Shown piece by piece: positions 1-8,441 of a stretch of DNA of 64,000 nt; the stretch's first letter is position 1, and the number at the start of each line of letters is the position of its first letter. The notes under the pieces were generated by a model, which saw nothing but the letters and a program-made list of their open reading frames with translations, did not search any database and was not told where the DNA came from. Made by a program: the position numbers and the translations under genes. The stretch covers positions 310,001 through 374,000 of the forward strand of contig CAWBCC010000013.1 in assembly GCA_963787185.1 (NCBI GenBank), given 5' to 3'. Source of the DNA: JAJXZP01 sp963787185 (GTDB lineage: Bacteria; Spirochaetota; Spirochaetia; Treponematales; Rectinemataceae).

Positions 1-13
1 TGAGGCGATCCGC

Positions 14-865
14 TCAGGTTCCGGCCAGCACGAAAAGCGATCCCAGGATGAGCCCGCCTCCGACGAGATTCAGAAGCGCGAGAGGCTCCCCGAGGAAGAT
101 CGCAGCGGCCGTCACGGTCACCACGGGTTCGAGCGTCGAGATCATCGACGCCTTGGTAGGACCGACCCGCTCCATGCCGGCGAAGAAGGTGGACAGGGCT
201 ACCACCGTGCATACGAGGGCTATGGCGGCGACCGAGGCGAAACCCGCGGCGGAATGCGGCGGCTCGAGACCGCCGGAGGCCGAGAGGATGCCGAATACCA
301 GGGCGGCCGTCGACATGATTATCGCCGAGGCCTGGACGGATTGTCCCTCCTTGATGATTCGCGAGCCGGCTACGATGTAGACGGAGTAGATGAGCGCGGC
401 ACCGAGGCCCAGGATGACGCCCCTGACATCCCCTTTCCCGCCGAAGCCCAGGATGAGGGTCGTGCCCGACAGGGCGAGCGCGAGCGCGAGGACCTTGGGC
501 GGCGTGATGCGCTCGCGGAAAAGCACGGCCGAGAGGATGGTCACGAGGGCCGGGTAGACGTAGAGGAGGAGGGCGACGAGCCCGGCGGAGGCGAACTTCA
601 GCGCGGTGAAATAACAGAGCGATTGGCCCACGTAGCCCACCGCTCCCATGAGCGCGATGCCTGCGAGGGCCTTGCCCCGGGGAAGAGGCCGGCGGCGTAC
701 GCGCACGAAGACGAGCATGAAGAGGGCGCCCGCGGCGAAGCGGAAGAACAGGAGCGTCGTCACGCCTATCCTGTCGGCATAGGCGTAGCGCGCCAGTATC
801 GGCATGATGCCGAAGGATGCGGCGGAGACGGCGACGAGGGCCGCTCCCGACGTGCGTCTGTCCAT
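14..865 (-). CDS. EamA/DMT-family membrane transporter
   Basis: A 283-residue integral membrane protein of the drug/metabolite transporter superfamily, the usual length for the family. Two EamA repeats are visible, roughly residues 8-140 and 150-281, each about five hydrophobic helices, with the family-type loop 'EPVVTVTAAAIFLGEP' near the C-terminus. Members export amino acids, metabolites or drugs across the inner membrane; nothing here fixes the substrate. The ATG at 865 is the only start before a hydrophobic helix. It is transcribed away from the MFS gene at 974, so the 108-nt gap should hold both promoters, though no convincing hexamers were seen. The downstream neighbour lies outside the window. 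Confidence 0.9.
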   Translation of the reverse strand: MDRRTSGAALVAVSAASFGIMPILARYAYADRIGVTTLLFFRFAAGALFMLVFVRVRRRPLPRGKALAGIALMGAVGYVGQSLCYFTALKFASAGLVALLLYVYPALVTILSAVLFRERITPPKVLALALALSGTTLILGFGGKGDVRGVILGLGAALIYSVYIVAGSRIIKEGQSVQASAIIMSTAALVFGILSASGGLEPPHSAAGFASVAAIALVCTVVALSTFFAGMERVGPTKASMISTLEPVVTVTAAAIFLGEPLALLNLVGGGLILGSLFVLAGT

Positions 866-973
866 GGTTCCATCCTACTCGATGGCGCCTAACGCGAATA
901 GTTACCCCGGGGTCCGTCGCGGCGGCCTGAGGATCATGGACCGAGAGCCTCCGTTCGGTTAGACTGGGGCCCG

Positions 974-2125
974 ATGAACCGCATTTCCATAGCCGCCTTC
1001 GTCGCCGCCGTAGTCCTGTACTTCGTCGCTCTCTACCTTTATATGCCCATATTGCCCGCCTTCGCGGCCGAACGCACGTCCAGCCTCGCCGCGGTGGGGA
1101 TAATCCTTTCGATGTACGGTCTGTGGACGGCCCTGCTGCGGATGCCGATGGGCATCATGACGGACGCGACGGGCAGGAAAAAACTCTTTCTGGTCGGCGG
1201 AACGCTCATGGCGGGTGTCGGCGCCGCGGTCATGGCTTTCGGCAGATCGGTGGGCGTCCTGGCTTTCGGCCGAGCGCTCACCGGCGCGGCAGCCGCGACC
1301 TGGGTGCCCCTGATGGTGGTTTTCTCGGGCTACTTTTCGCCGGGAAGGGCCGTTTTCGCCACTTCGATCCTTTCCCTGGCATCCTCGCTCGGGCAGATGA
1401 TCGGAACCGGCGCGACGGGATTCGTGGAAGCCCTGGGCGGCTACGGGCTCACCTTCCTGGCGGCGGCGGGTCTCGCGATCGCGGCCGGCGCCATTCTCGC
1501 CTGGGTCAGGCTGCCCGAGAACGCGGCGAAGCGTCCCGAGCCGCCCACGGCGCGATCGATTCTCGCGGTCTTCCGGCGGCGCGACGTCATGGTGCCCTCT
1601 GTCACGAATGCCTTCTGCCAATTCGGGGTCTGGGCCCTGACCTTCGGGTTCATGCCCCTCCTGGCCCATCGCATGGGGGCCGACGCCGTAGCCACCGGAT
1701 TGATATTGACCCTCAATATCGCCGCGAACACGGCGGCTAACCTCTTCGCCACGCTGATCGCCGGGAGGGGACGCAGGCGGCTGCTCCTGTACATCAGCTT
1801 CGCCGTCTTCGCCGGCGGAGCGATGTCGGCGGCTCTCGGCGGCTCGATCGCGTTTCTTTTCCTTTCCACCGTGCTCATGGGTCTGGCGAACGGTCTCTTC
1901 TTCCCGATACTTCTCGGCCTCTCGATCCAGGGAGTCGAGCTTTCCCGCCGCAGTACGGCGATGGGGGTGCACCAGGCCGTCTACGCCGTCGGCATGTTCA
2001 CGGGTCCCTGGATGGGCGGGGTGATCGCCGACGCCGTAGGAATCCGGGCGATGTTCGCCATCGTCGCGGTCTTCTCCTTCGCCGCGCCCGCCGCCTTCTT
2101 TCAGCTCTATCGTCCGGCCCCGTGA
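974..2125 (+). CDS. Major facilitator superfamily transporter
   Basis: A 383-residue protein with about twelve predicted membrane helices. The cytoplasmic loop after helix 2 reads 'RMPMGIMTDATGRKK', a recognisable MFS motif A (G-x-x-x-D-x-x-G-R-K). The length fits short MFS exporters. The substrate is unknown. It overlaps the convergently transcribed dehydrogenase gene by 19 nt (2107-2125), so the two transcripts must overlap. The ATG start directly precedes the first hydrophobic helix. Fold assignment is firm, role is not. Confidence 0.9.
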   Translation: MNRISIAAFVAAVVLYFVALYLYMPILPAFAAERTSSLAAVGIILSMYGLWTALLRMPMGIMTDATGRKKLFLVGGTLMAGVGAAVMAFGRSVGVLAFGRALTGAAAATWVPLMVVFSGYFSPGRAVFATSILSLASSLGQMIGTGATGFVEALGGYGLTFLAAAGLAIAAGAILAWVRLPENAAKRPEPPTARSILAVFRRRDVMVPSVTNAFCQFGVWALTFGFMPLLAHRMGADAVATGLILTLNIAANTAANLFATLIAGRGRRRLLLYISFAVFAGGAMSAALGGSIAFLFLSTVLMGLANGLFFPILLGLSIQGVELSRRSTAMGVHQAVYAVGMFTGPWMGGVIADAVGIRAMFAIVAVFSFAAPAAFFQLYRPAP

Positions 2126-3105
2126 TGCTGCGGATACTCCTCGCGGTTCACTAGCCCCAGCACGGGCTCTCCAGAAAGAAAATGTCGCAGATTGACCAGC
2201 GCCATCTGCAGGGCATTCCATATCGCGTCGGGCACGATCCCGGAATTGTGCGGCGTCCCGATCAGATTGTCGAGCTCGAGGAAGGGGTAATTCATGCTGA
2301 ACGTGCCGTGGCGAAACGGCTCCGTCCACCATGCATCGATGCCCGCCAGAAAGCGAGGGTGGCCGGCCAGGTGCTCGTAGAGATCGCGCTCGACGACGAT
2401 TTCCCCGCGGGCCACATTGATCAGAATGGCGTCCGGCTTCATGAGGTTCAACTCGCGAGAGCCGATGAGACCCGCGGTCGCCGAGGTCAGCGGCAGACTG
2501 ACGAGGACGACATCCGCGCGGGGCAGAGCGACATCCAGGTCCCTCGGAGTCCCCGCCCAGTCGCTGTGCTCATCCCCCGTACCCGAGCGGTTGATGGCTT
2601 CCACGCGCATTCCGAAGGCCTTCATGAGCCGAGCCGAGGCGCGTCCGATGCCGCCGTAGCCCAGGATGCAGGCCGCCATGCCGGCCACGCGCCGGTTTTG
2701 GCTTCTTTGATCGAAGTCGCCGGCGGCGAGCTTGCGATGCCCTCCTCGCAGATCCTTGGCCAGGGCCAGGAGGAGGGCCATCACGTGCTCGGCCATGGGC
2801 TCGGCATAGCCGCCCACGTTGCTCGCGATGAGTATCCGGCCGGGGATTGCGTCGAAGGGCAGATGGTCCGCCCCGGCGGAGAGCAACTCCATGAATTCCA
2901 ATCGTTCGAGCGACTTCAATTCTTCCGGACCGAGTTCGCGGTTCGGATTCCATGATAGGAGAACCTCGGCGCTCTTCAGCGCGGCCGTCCGACCCTCGGC
3001 CGATACGTCCGCGAGAAAACGCACTTCCGCCAGATTCCGCAGGGACTCCTCAATCGCGCGGCGATCACGCTGCGAGGCATCGTAGGATACCAGCACCTGT
3101 CTCAT
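2107..3105 (-). CDS. D-isomer-specific 2-hydroxyacid dehydrogenase
   Basis: A 332-residue NAD(P)-dependent 2-hydroxyacid dehydrogenase, interconverting a 2-hydroxyacid and its 2-oxoacid in the cytoplasm. The Rossmann glycine motif is GYGGIG near residue 149. The catalytic arginine sits in NVARGEIV and the active-site histidine in IGTPHNSG. A longer frame extends to 3366, but the ATG at 3105 has an AGGAGG ribosome site 8 nt upstream and starts a typical N-terminal strand (MRQVLVSYDAS), so I use it. It lies 28 nt after a glycerate-kinase remnant and downstream of cobT, apparently in one operon. The neighbouring remnant suggests glyoxylate, hydroxypyruvate or glycerate chemistry, but the substrate cannot be read from sequence. 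Confidence 0.87.
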   Translation of the reverse strand: MRQVLVSYDASQRDRRAIEESLRNLAEVRFLADVSAEGRTAALKSAEVLLSWNPNRELGPEELKSLERLEFMELLSAGADHLPFDAIPGRILIASNVGGYAEPMAEHVMALLLALAKDLRGGHRKLAAGDFDQRSQNRRVAGMAACILGYGGIGRASARLMKAFGMRVEAINRSGTGDEHSDWAGTPRDLDVALPRADVVLVSLPLTSATAGLIGSRELNLMKPDAILINVARGEIVVERDLYEHLAGHPRFLAGIDAWWTEPFRHGTFSMNYPFLELDNLIGTPHNSGIVPDAIWNALQMALVNLRHFLSGEPVLGLVNREEYPQHHGAGR

Positions 3106-3133
3106 GGCGACGTCCACCTCCTGTCGGCTCAGT

Positions 3134-3526
3134 CTATGCCGAAGGTACCAAAAGTATTTGAATGTCGCATACGTTCGTGCCGGTGGGGCCCGTGCGGAGG
3201 AGGCCTCCGCAGGAGTCGAAAAAGCCGTACGAATCGTTGTTCGCGAGGAAGGATGCGGGATGGAGGCCCGCGGCCCGCGCACGATCGAGTATGTCGAGGG
3301 AGGCGATGTCCTTGCCCATGCCGGCCATGATGCGGTCGAAGGCATCGAGGGGGAATCGGAGCTCACCGCTTTCGGTGCGAACGACGAGCGTGTTCCCCTT
3401 GATCCCCAGGCAACGGGAGATCATCGCACAGGGGTCCACGCGCTCCAGAGCCGCATGGAAGATCGTCCGCGCGTCGCGCATCGTCCTGTCCCAGTCGACC
3501 GGCATCCTATCGTATCCGATTCTCAA
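3134..3526 (-). pseudogene. Internally deleted glycerate 2-kinase (DUF4147/MOFRL) remnant
   Basis: A 130-residue frame whose first about 75 residues resemble the N-terminus of class II glycerate 2-kinase (VDPCAMISRCLGIKGNTLVV, then a strand-turn ending IMAGMGKDIAS). Its last about 50 resemble the extreme C-terminus of the same enzyme (ARAAGLHPASFLANNDSYGFF, then TGPTGTNVCDIQI). Intact members run to roughly 400-450 residues, so about 300 central residues, including most of the ATP and substrate sites, are missing with the frame kept. It overlaps the end of cobT by 20 nt, so it may be translationally coupled. Either a pseudogene caught after one clean deletion or a short derived protein; kinase activity is not expected. 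Confidence 0.7.
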
Positions 3527-4580
3527 TATACGACTTGCTCGCTATTCCGGCCTCTTCAAATGTCGCCATTTCGTTCAAAAGTGTCACGGCGGCCTCGATG
3601 ACATTGAAGGCCAGGGGGCAGCCCGTACCTTCGCCCAGTCGCATGTGAAGATTCAGAATGGGTTCCAGGCCCAGTTCCTTCATCGTCACCATGAATCCCG
3701 GCTCTTCGGAGCAATGAGAGGGAAACAGATAGTCGCCGACCAGGGGGGCGATTCTCGTGGCCGCCAAGGCCGCGACGGCCGAGATGAAGCCGTCGATGAC
3801 GATCGGAAGACGACAATATGCCGCCCCCAGGTAGCACCCGACCAATCCGGCGATATCGAATCCCCCCACCTTGGCCAGGACATCGACGGGATCCTGTCTG
3901 ACGGGGCGGTTGAGGGCCAGAGCCCTTTTGATGACGTTTTTCTTGTTGGCGAAGCCTTCGTCGCTCAGCCCCGTGCCCTTGCCGACGGCGATATCGGCAT
4001 CGGTTCCGGTCAGGCCCATGAGAACGGCACTGCTCGTGCTGGTATTGCAGATTCCCAGCTCGCCCGTGCCCAGCAGCTCGTAGCCTTCTTCCGCGAGCTC
4101 GGAAACGAGCTTTATCCCCGTCTCTATGGCGCTCACGGCCTCGTCGCGGGTCATGGCCGCGCGCTCGGCTATGTTGTATGTGCCTTTTCTGATCTTCCTG
4201 TCGATCAAGCCGGGGAAAGACCCCTCGCAATCGATGCCCATGTCGACGACTCTGAGGTCGGCGCCCCCGAACCTGCCGAGCACGGCTATTCCCGTCACTC
4301 CGTTCAGAGAATTGATGGATTGGGCCAGGGTGACCATTTGGGGGCACGCGCTCACTCCTTCTTCATAAATGCCGTTGTCGGCCGCCATGACGATCACGCA
4401 TTTTCTTTTCAGCTCGTTCTTCGTCTTTCCGGTGACTCCCGCGATCCTGATCGAAATGGTTTCCAGTGTGCCCAAGCTTCCGATCGGCTTCGCGAGGCCG
4501 TCCTGCCGGGTCGAGGCTTGCAGCATCGCTTCCCGGTCGGCGGGCCCTATGACCTTCACCGTATCTTCGAACAGACCCAT
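3507..4580 (-). CDS. cobT: Nicotinate-nucleotide-dimethylbenzimidazole phosphoribosyltransferase
   Basis: Cytoplasmic cobamide-synthesis enzyme that transfers the ribose phosphate of nicotinate mononucleotide to a lower-ligand base such as 5,6-dimethylbenzimidazole, giving the alpha-ribazole phosphate used in nucleotide-loop assembly. At 357 residues it has family length. Family signatures include AADNGIYEEGVSACPQ, the DGFISAVAALAA block and the RLGEGTGCPLAF loop that holds the probable catalytic glutamate. The frame is open further upstream, but the ATG at 4580 has a GAGGAG ribosome site and gives the normal N-terminus. No other cobamide gene is in the window. It heads the operon containing the glycerate-kinase remnant and the hydroxyacid dehydrogenase, and is divergent from the ABC importer operon at 4704. 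Confidence 0.93.
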   Translation of the reverse strand: MGLFEDTVKVIGPADREAMLQASTRQDGLAKPIGSLGTLETISIRIAGVTGKTKNELKRKCVIVMAADNGIYEEGVSACPQMVTLAQSINSLNGVTGIAVLGRFGGADLRVVDMGIDCEGSFPGLIDRKIRKGTYNIAERAAMTRDEAVSAIETGIKLVSELAEEGYELLGTGELGICNTSTSSAVLMGLTGTDADIAVGKGTGLSDEGFANKKNVIKRALALNRPVRQDPVDVLAKVGGFDIAGLVGCYLGAAYCRLPIVIDGFISAVAALAATRIAPLVGDYLFPSHCSEEPGFMVTMKELGLEPILNLHMRLGEGTGCPLAFNVIEAAVTLLNEMATFEEAGIASKSYIENRIR

Positions 4581-4703
4581 GATTTCTCCTCGTGCGCACG
4601 GCGCCCGTCTTTGGTGCCCCATTCTGCGAGTTTTCGCGCTCTTCGTCGCCCCCTGGATCGGCCGCGCCGGCTTCGTTACAATCTCGACCACGAGGAAGCG
4701 CCG

Positions 4704-5522
4704 ATGCGGAAATCGCTGTATGTGTCACTGATTGCGCCGGGCCTCCTGCTGCTGGCCGCCTTTCTCTTCTATCCGCTCATCGTAATCCTGATACCCACCT
4801 TCAGCTCCGGCGGACCCTTTTTCGGACGCTATGTCGCGTTTTTCGGCGATCCGTATTACCTGAAAATATTCCTGAGGACGGTTCGGATCGGCCTCGTCGC
4901 CACCATAGTCTGCGTCGTCCTGGGGGTGCCCACCGCCTATTTCATTTCCCGCCGGAGAGCGCGGACGAAATCCATTCTGATGGCCGTTTCGATTTTTCCC
5001 CTGCTCACCAATTCGGTGGTGCGCGCCTTCGCATGGATCATAGTCCTCGGACGCGACGGGGTGCTGAACTCCCTCCTCCTGTCGCTGCGGTGGATAGACA
5101 GGCCGCTGACGCTCCTGTACACGGAGTTCTCGATCCTCGTGGGCACCATCTACCTTTTCCTGCCCCTCATGCTCATCACCCTGGTGGGCAGCATGGACAA
5201 CATCGAAGCGGACGTGACCGAGGCGGCCGAGAGCCTGGGCGCGAACCGCTTCGTCGCGTTCCTGAAGGTGGTTTTCCCCCTGAGCCTCCCCGGCATCCTG
5301 GTGGGCGGCGTGCTCGTGTTCACCGGGGCGATCACCGCGTATACCACGCCGACTCTCCTCGGCGGCAACAGGAACATGCTCCTCGCGACGCTGATCTATC
5401 AGCGCGCGATGAGCCTCTCCGACTGGACCGGGGCCGGCGTGATAGCCCTGGTGATGATTCTCATGACTTTGGCCGTGGTCAAAGTCATGCAGGATTTCGC
5501 CGGACGTCTGGACCGGAGGTAG
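4704..5522 (+). CDS. ABC importer permease (PotB-like)
   Basis: A 272-residue inner-membrane permease with about six helices, first of a six-gene operon. The family EAA loop that contacts the ATPase reads EAAESLGANRFVAFLKVVFP near residue 180, typical of PotB-type permeases of polyamine/thiamine/iron-like importers. The frame is open far upstream, but the ATG at 4704 has GAGGAAG 6 nt before it and starts directly on the first helix (MRKSLYVSLIAPGLLLL). A weak TACAAT at 4677-4682 could be the -10 box of the operon promoter in the 123-nt gap shared with cobT. It ends one base before the next gene. Confidence 0.92.
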   Translation: MRKSLYVSLIAPGLLLLAAFLFYPLIVILIPTFSSGGPFFGRYVAFFGDPYYLKIFLRTVRIGLVATIVCVVLGVPTAYFISRRRARTKSILMAVSIFPLLTNSVVRAFAWIIVLGRDGVLNSLLLSLRWIDRPLTLLYTEFSILVGTIYLFLPLMLITLVGSMDNIEADVTEAAESLGANRFVAFLKVVFPLSLPGILVGGVLVFTGAITAYTTPTLLGGNRNMLLATLIYQRAMSLSDWTGAGVIALVMILMTLAVVKVMQDFAGRLDRR

Positions 5523-5523
5523 A

Positions 5524-6312
5524 ATGGCCGCCAGGAAGCAGATCGGATTGACGGCGTTCTCGTCCGCGGTCTTTCTTTTCCTGGTCGCTCCGCTGGCGAT
5601 CATCGCGGTCACATCCTTCGGCCGGGAGAGCACCATCCGCTTTCCCATACGGGGCTTCACCTTCGCGTGGTTCCGGGCCGTCTTCGCCTCGCACTCGTTC
5701 ATGTCGTCCCTCTGGCTCAGCTTCGTGCTGGCCGCCTATGCCACGCTCCTCGCCCTGGCGATAGGCATACCCGCCTCCTACGCTCTCGGCAAGACCGCAT
5801 TCAGGCACAACTCCTTCCTGCGCTCCCTCTTCCTGTCGCCAGTCTTCGTGCCGGGCATCGTCGTGGGCTACGCCCTGTTCAAGTTTCTGGTCATCGAGCT
5901 GCGCATGCCGGTCTTCGCGGGACTCCTGATGGGACATTTCCTGGTCATTCTTCCCTACGTCATCCGCGTGGTCGGCGCCAGCCTGGAGCAGTTCGATTTT
6001 TCCATCGAGGAAGTGGCGTGCAGCCTGGGCTGCAACAGGGTGCAGGCCTTCGTCAAGGTGGTGCTTCCCAATATCGGATCGGGCATCGTCGCCGCCTTCA
6101 TGCTGGCCTTCCTGAACTCCTTCAACAACATCCCCGTCTCGATGTTCCTGACCGGCCCGGGGGTATCCACCTTTCCGCGGACGCTCATAAGCTACATCGA
6201 GTACAGTTACGATCCCTCGGTTTCGGCGATCTCGGTCCTTCTCATGGCGATCACGGTCGCCCTGATGTATGTCGTGGAAAAAACGCTGGGCATCGGAAGC
6301 CTGGCGAAATAG
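5524..6312 (+). CDS. ABC importer permease (PotC-like)
   Basis: A 262-residue second membrane subunit of the importer, with about six helices. The EAA loop reads EVACSLGCNRVQAFVKVVLP around residue 160. It begins one base after the stop of the first permease, in the order permease-permease-ATPase-binding protein seen in many Pot/Afu-type systems. It would form a heterodimeric pore with the upstream permease. Substrate not fixed by sequence; the operon partners argue for an aminated purine-like compound. Confidence 0.92.
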   Translation: MAARKQIGLTAFSSAVFLFLVAPLAIIAVTSFGRESTIRFPIRGFTFAWFRAVFASHSFMSSLWLSFVLAAYATLLALAIGIPASYALGKTAFRHNSFLRSLFLSPVFVPGIVVGYALFKFLVIELRMPVFAGLLMGHFLVILPYVIRVVGASLEQFDFSIEEVACSLGCNRVQAFVKVVLPNIGSGIVAAFMLAFLNSFNNIPVSMFLTGPGVSTFPRTLISYIEYSYDPSVSAISVLLMAITVALMYVVEKTLGIGSLAK

Positions 6313-6321
6313 GATACAGCC

Positions 6322-7359
6322 GTGTCGTACGCTTCGCTGGAGAACATACAGGTTTCCTACGACGGTAGGACCAAGGTGCTTGAGGGGCTGAACCTCGACA
6401 TAGAGCGGGGGGAACTGGTTTCCCTTCTCGGCGCGAGCGGCTGCGGAAAGACCACGACCCTGCGCGTGGTGGCGGGTTTCATCGAGCCCATCCGCGGCAT
6501 ATTCACGCTGAACGGGAAGGACCTGACCCGGAGGCCGGTGCACAGGCGCAATTTCGGCCTCGTGTTCCAGAGCTATGCCTTGTTCCCGCACCTGACGGTC
6601 TTCGACAATGTCGCCTTCGGCCTCAGGCTGCGAAAGCTGAGTTCCGGCGACATAAGGAAGCGGGTCGAGGGCATGCTCGAGATCACCGACCTTGCCGCCT
6701 TCGCAGGCCGCTTCCCGAAGCAGCTGTCCGGCGGCCAGCGCCAGCGCGTGGCCCTCGCCCGCGCCCTGGTGATCGAGCCCGAGCTGCTCCTGCTGGACGA
6801 GCCCCTGAGCAATCTGGACGCGAAGCTGCGGCTGGGGATGCGGGTGGAGATCAAGCGTCTCCAGAAGAAGCTCGGCATAACCACCATCTTCGTGACCCAC
6901 GACCAGGAGGAGTGTTTTTCCATCTCCGACCGGGTGGCGATCATGAACAAGGGAGCCATCGAGCAGTTCGACCCGCCCGAGGTGATCTACTCGAATCCCG
7001 GCAACGAATTCGTCGCGCGCTTCATAGGGTTCACGAATTTCTTCGATCTGATCAAGGTCGGGGCGGGGCGCTTCCGCGACTCCCGCGGGAAGGAGGTCGA
7101 TGTGGGCCTCGATCGGGACGCCGACCGCTGTATAGGCGCGATCCGTCCGGAGGATATAGAGTTGTCGGGACGCGGCCCGGAGGAGCGGAACGTGGTGCCG
7201 GGAATAGTCGAGGTTCGCACCTTCCTCGGGAAGAGCTATCAGTACGAATTGTCCACGGACCTCGGCCGTCTGGTAGCGAACGCCGCCAAGGATCAGGCTT
7301 TCGAGCCGGGCGCGCGGGTCTTCGCCCGCTTCCCCTCGGAGCGCATCGTATTGTGCTAG
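6322..7359 (+). CDS. ABC importer ATP-binding protein (PotA-like)
   Basis: A 345-residue ATPase that powers the importer. Walker A is GASGCGKTTT, the Q-loop is VFQSYALFPHL, the signature is LSGGQRQRVALARAL, Walker B is LLLLDEPLSNLD and the switch histidine is in FVTHDQEE. Residues from about 240 form the C-terminal TOBE-type regulatory domain expected of PotA/MalK-like proteins. It starts with GTG at 6322, 9 nt after the permease stop. All catalytic residues are present. Confidence 0.94.
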   Translation: MSYASLENIQVSYDGRTKVLEGLNLDIERGELVSLLGASGCGKTTTLRVVAGFIEPIRGIFTLNGKDLTRRPVHRRNFGLVFQSYALFPHLTVFDNVAFGLRLRKLSSGDIRKRVEGMLEITDLAAFAGRFPKQLSGGQRQRVALARALVIEPELLLLDEPLSNLDAKLRLGMRVEIKRLQKKLGITTIFVTHDQEECFSISDRVAIMNKGAIEQFDPPEVIYSNPGNEFVARFIGFTNFFDLIKVGAGRFRDSRGKEVDVGLDRDADRCIGAIRPEDIELSGRGPEERNVVPGIVEVRTFLGKSYQYELSTDLGRLVANAAKDQAFEPGARVFARFPSERIVLC

Positions 7360-7387
7360 CGGCCGATCGCCGCGCAAGGAGCAAAGC

Positions 7388-8431
7388 ATGAAGAAAGTCA
7401 TGAAAGCGGCACTCACTCTCGCCCTGGCCCTGTCCGCGACCGCCGCCGTCAGCGCGGCGCCTTCCGGAACCAGGACCCTGGTCGTCTCGACCTGGGGTTT
7501 GAGCGAGGATATCCTCTGGCGGGACGTCTACGCCCCCTTCGAGAAAAAATACGACTGCAAGGTGGTCCTGGAGCTGGGAACCACTCCCGAACGGTACACG
7601 AAGCTGGCGGCCGACCCGAACACGACCGTCGATGTGATCGAACTGTCACAGAAAGCTGCCGCCGACGGCTACGCGGCGAACCTCTTCGCGAAGATCGACT
7701 ACGGCAAGATCCCGAACTCGAAATACCTGATTCCCGCCGCCAAGGCGATGACCAAGAGCGGCTACGGGCCCGCGTACACGCTCAACAGCATCGGCATCGT
7801 CTACAATCCCAAGGCCCTCGGCTTCGAGATCAAGGAATGGGCGGACCTGTGGCGGCCCGAGCTGGCGAACGAGATTTCCATACCGGCGATCACCTCCACC
7901 TTCGGACCGGCCATGGTCTATGTCGCCGCCGACTACGCGAAGGTCCCCGTGAGCAGCGACAAGGGGGCGGCCGCCTTCAAGGCCCTGGAAGCTCTCAAGA
8001 AGAACATCGTGAAGACCTACGAGAAATCCTCGGACCTGGCGAACATGTTCGCCAGCGGGGAAATCGTCGCGGCGGTCGTCGGCGACTTCGCCATCCCCAT
8101 CATCACCAAGGCCCTGCCCGAGGCGAAGTACATAGTCCCCGCGTCCGGCACCTACGCCAATTTCAACACCATCGACGTAGTGGCCTCGTCCAAGAACAAG
8201 GATCTGGCCTACGAGTACATCAACTGGCGCATCAGCAGGGAACTGCAGAGCAAGACCGCCGTGTCCCTGAACGAGGCGCCGGCCAACGCGAGCGTCAAAC
8301 TCGACGCCGCGCAGGCGGCCAACAAGACCTACGGGGACGTGGCCAAGCGCGCCAAGACGATCGACTACGTGCTCGTGAATCCCCTCATGAGCGGCTGGAT
8401 CGACTCCTGGAACCGCATCCTCAACGATTAG
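7388..8431 (+). CDS. Periplasmic solute-binding protein of the importer (PotD/AfuA-like)
   Basis: A 347-residue extracellular solute-binding protein. The N-terminus is a Sec signal peptide (two lysines, a hydrophobic stretch to about residue 22, then SAAPSG), with no lipobox cysteine, so it should be a free periplasmic protein. The body matches group 1-type binding proteins: TLVVSTWGLSEDILW at the start of lobe 1, then GYGPAYTLNSIGIVYNP. It has the order and spacing of a PotABCD-type operon. The ligand is unknown; two deaminases follow directly. Confidence 0.9.
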   Translation: MKKVMKAALTLALALSATAAVSAAPSGTRTLVVSTWGLSEDILWRDVYAPFEKKYDCKVVLELGTTPERYTKLAADPNTTVDVIELSQKAAADGYAANLFAKIDYGKIPNSKYLIPAAKAMTKSGYGPAYTLNSIGIVYNPKALGFEIKEWADLWRPELANEISIPAITSTFGPAMVYVAADYAKVPVSSDKGAAAFKALEALKKNIVKTYEKSSDLANMFASGEIVAAVVGDFAIPIITKALPEAKYIVPASGTYANFNTIDVVASSKNKDLAYEYINWRISRELQSKTAVSLNEAPANASVKLDAAQAANKTYGDVAKRAKTIDYVLVNPLMSGWIDSWNRILND

Positions 8432-8441
8432 CGAAGCCTCG

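Noticed and set aside
3162..4703. N-terminal extension of the first ABC permease
   Set aside because: Antisense to cobT; the ribosome site and family N-terminus favour 4704.
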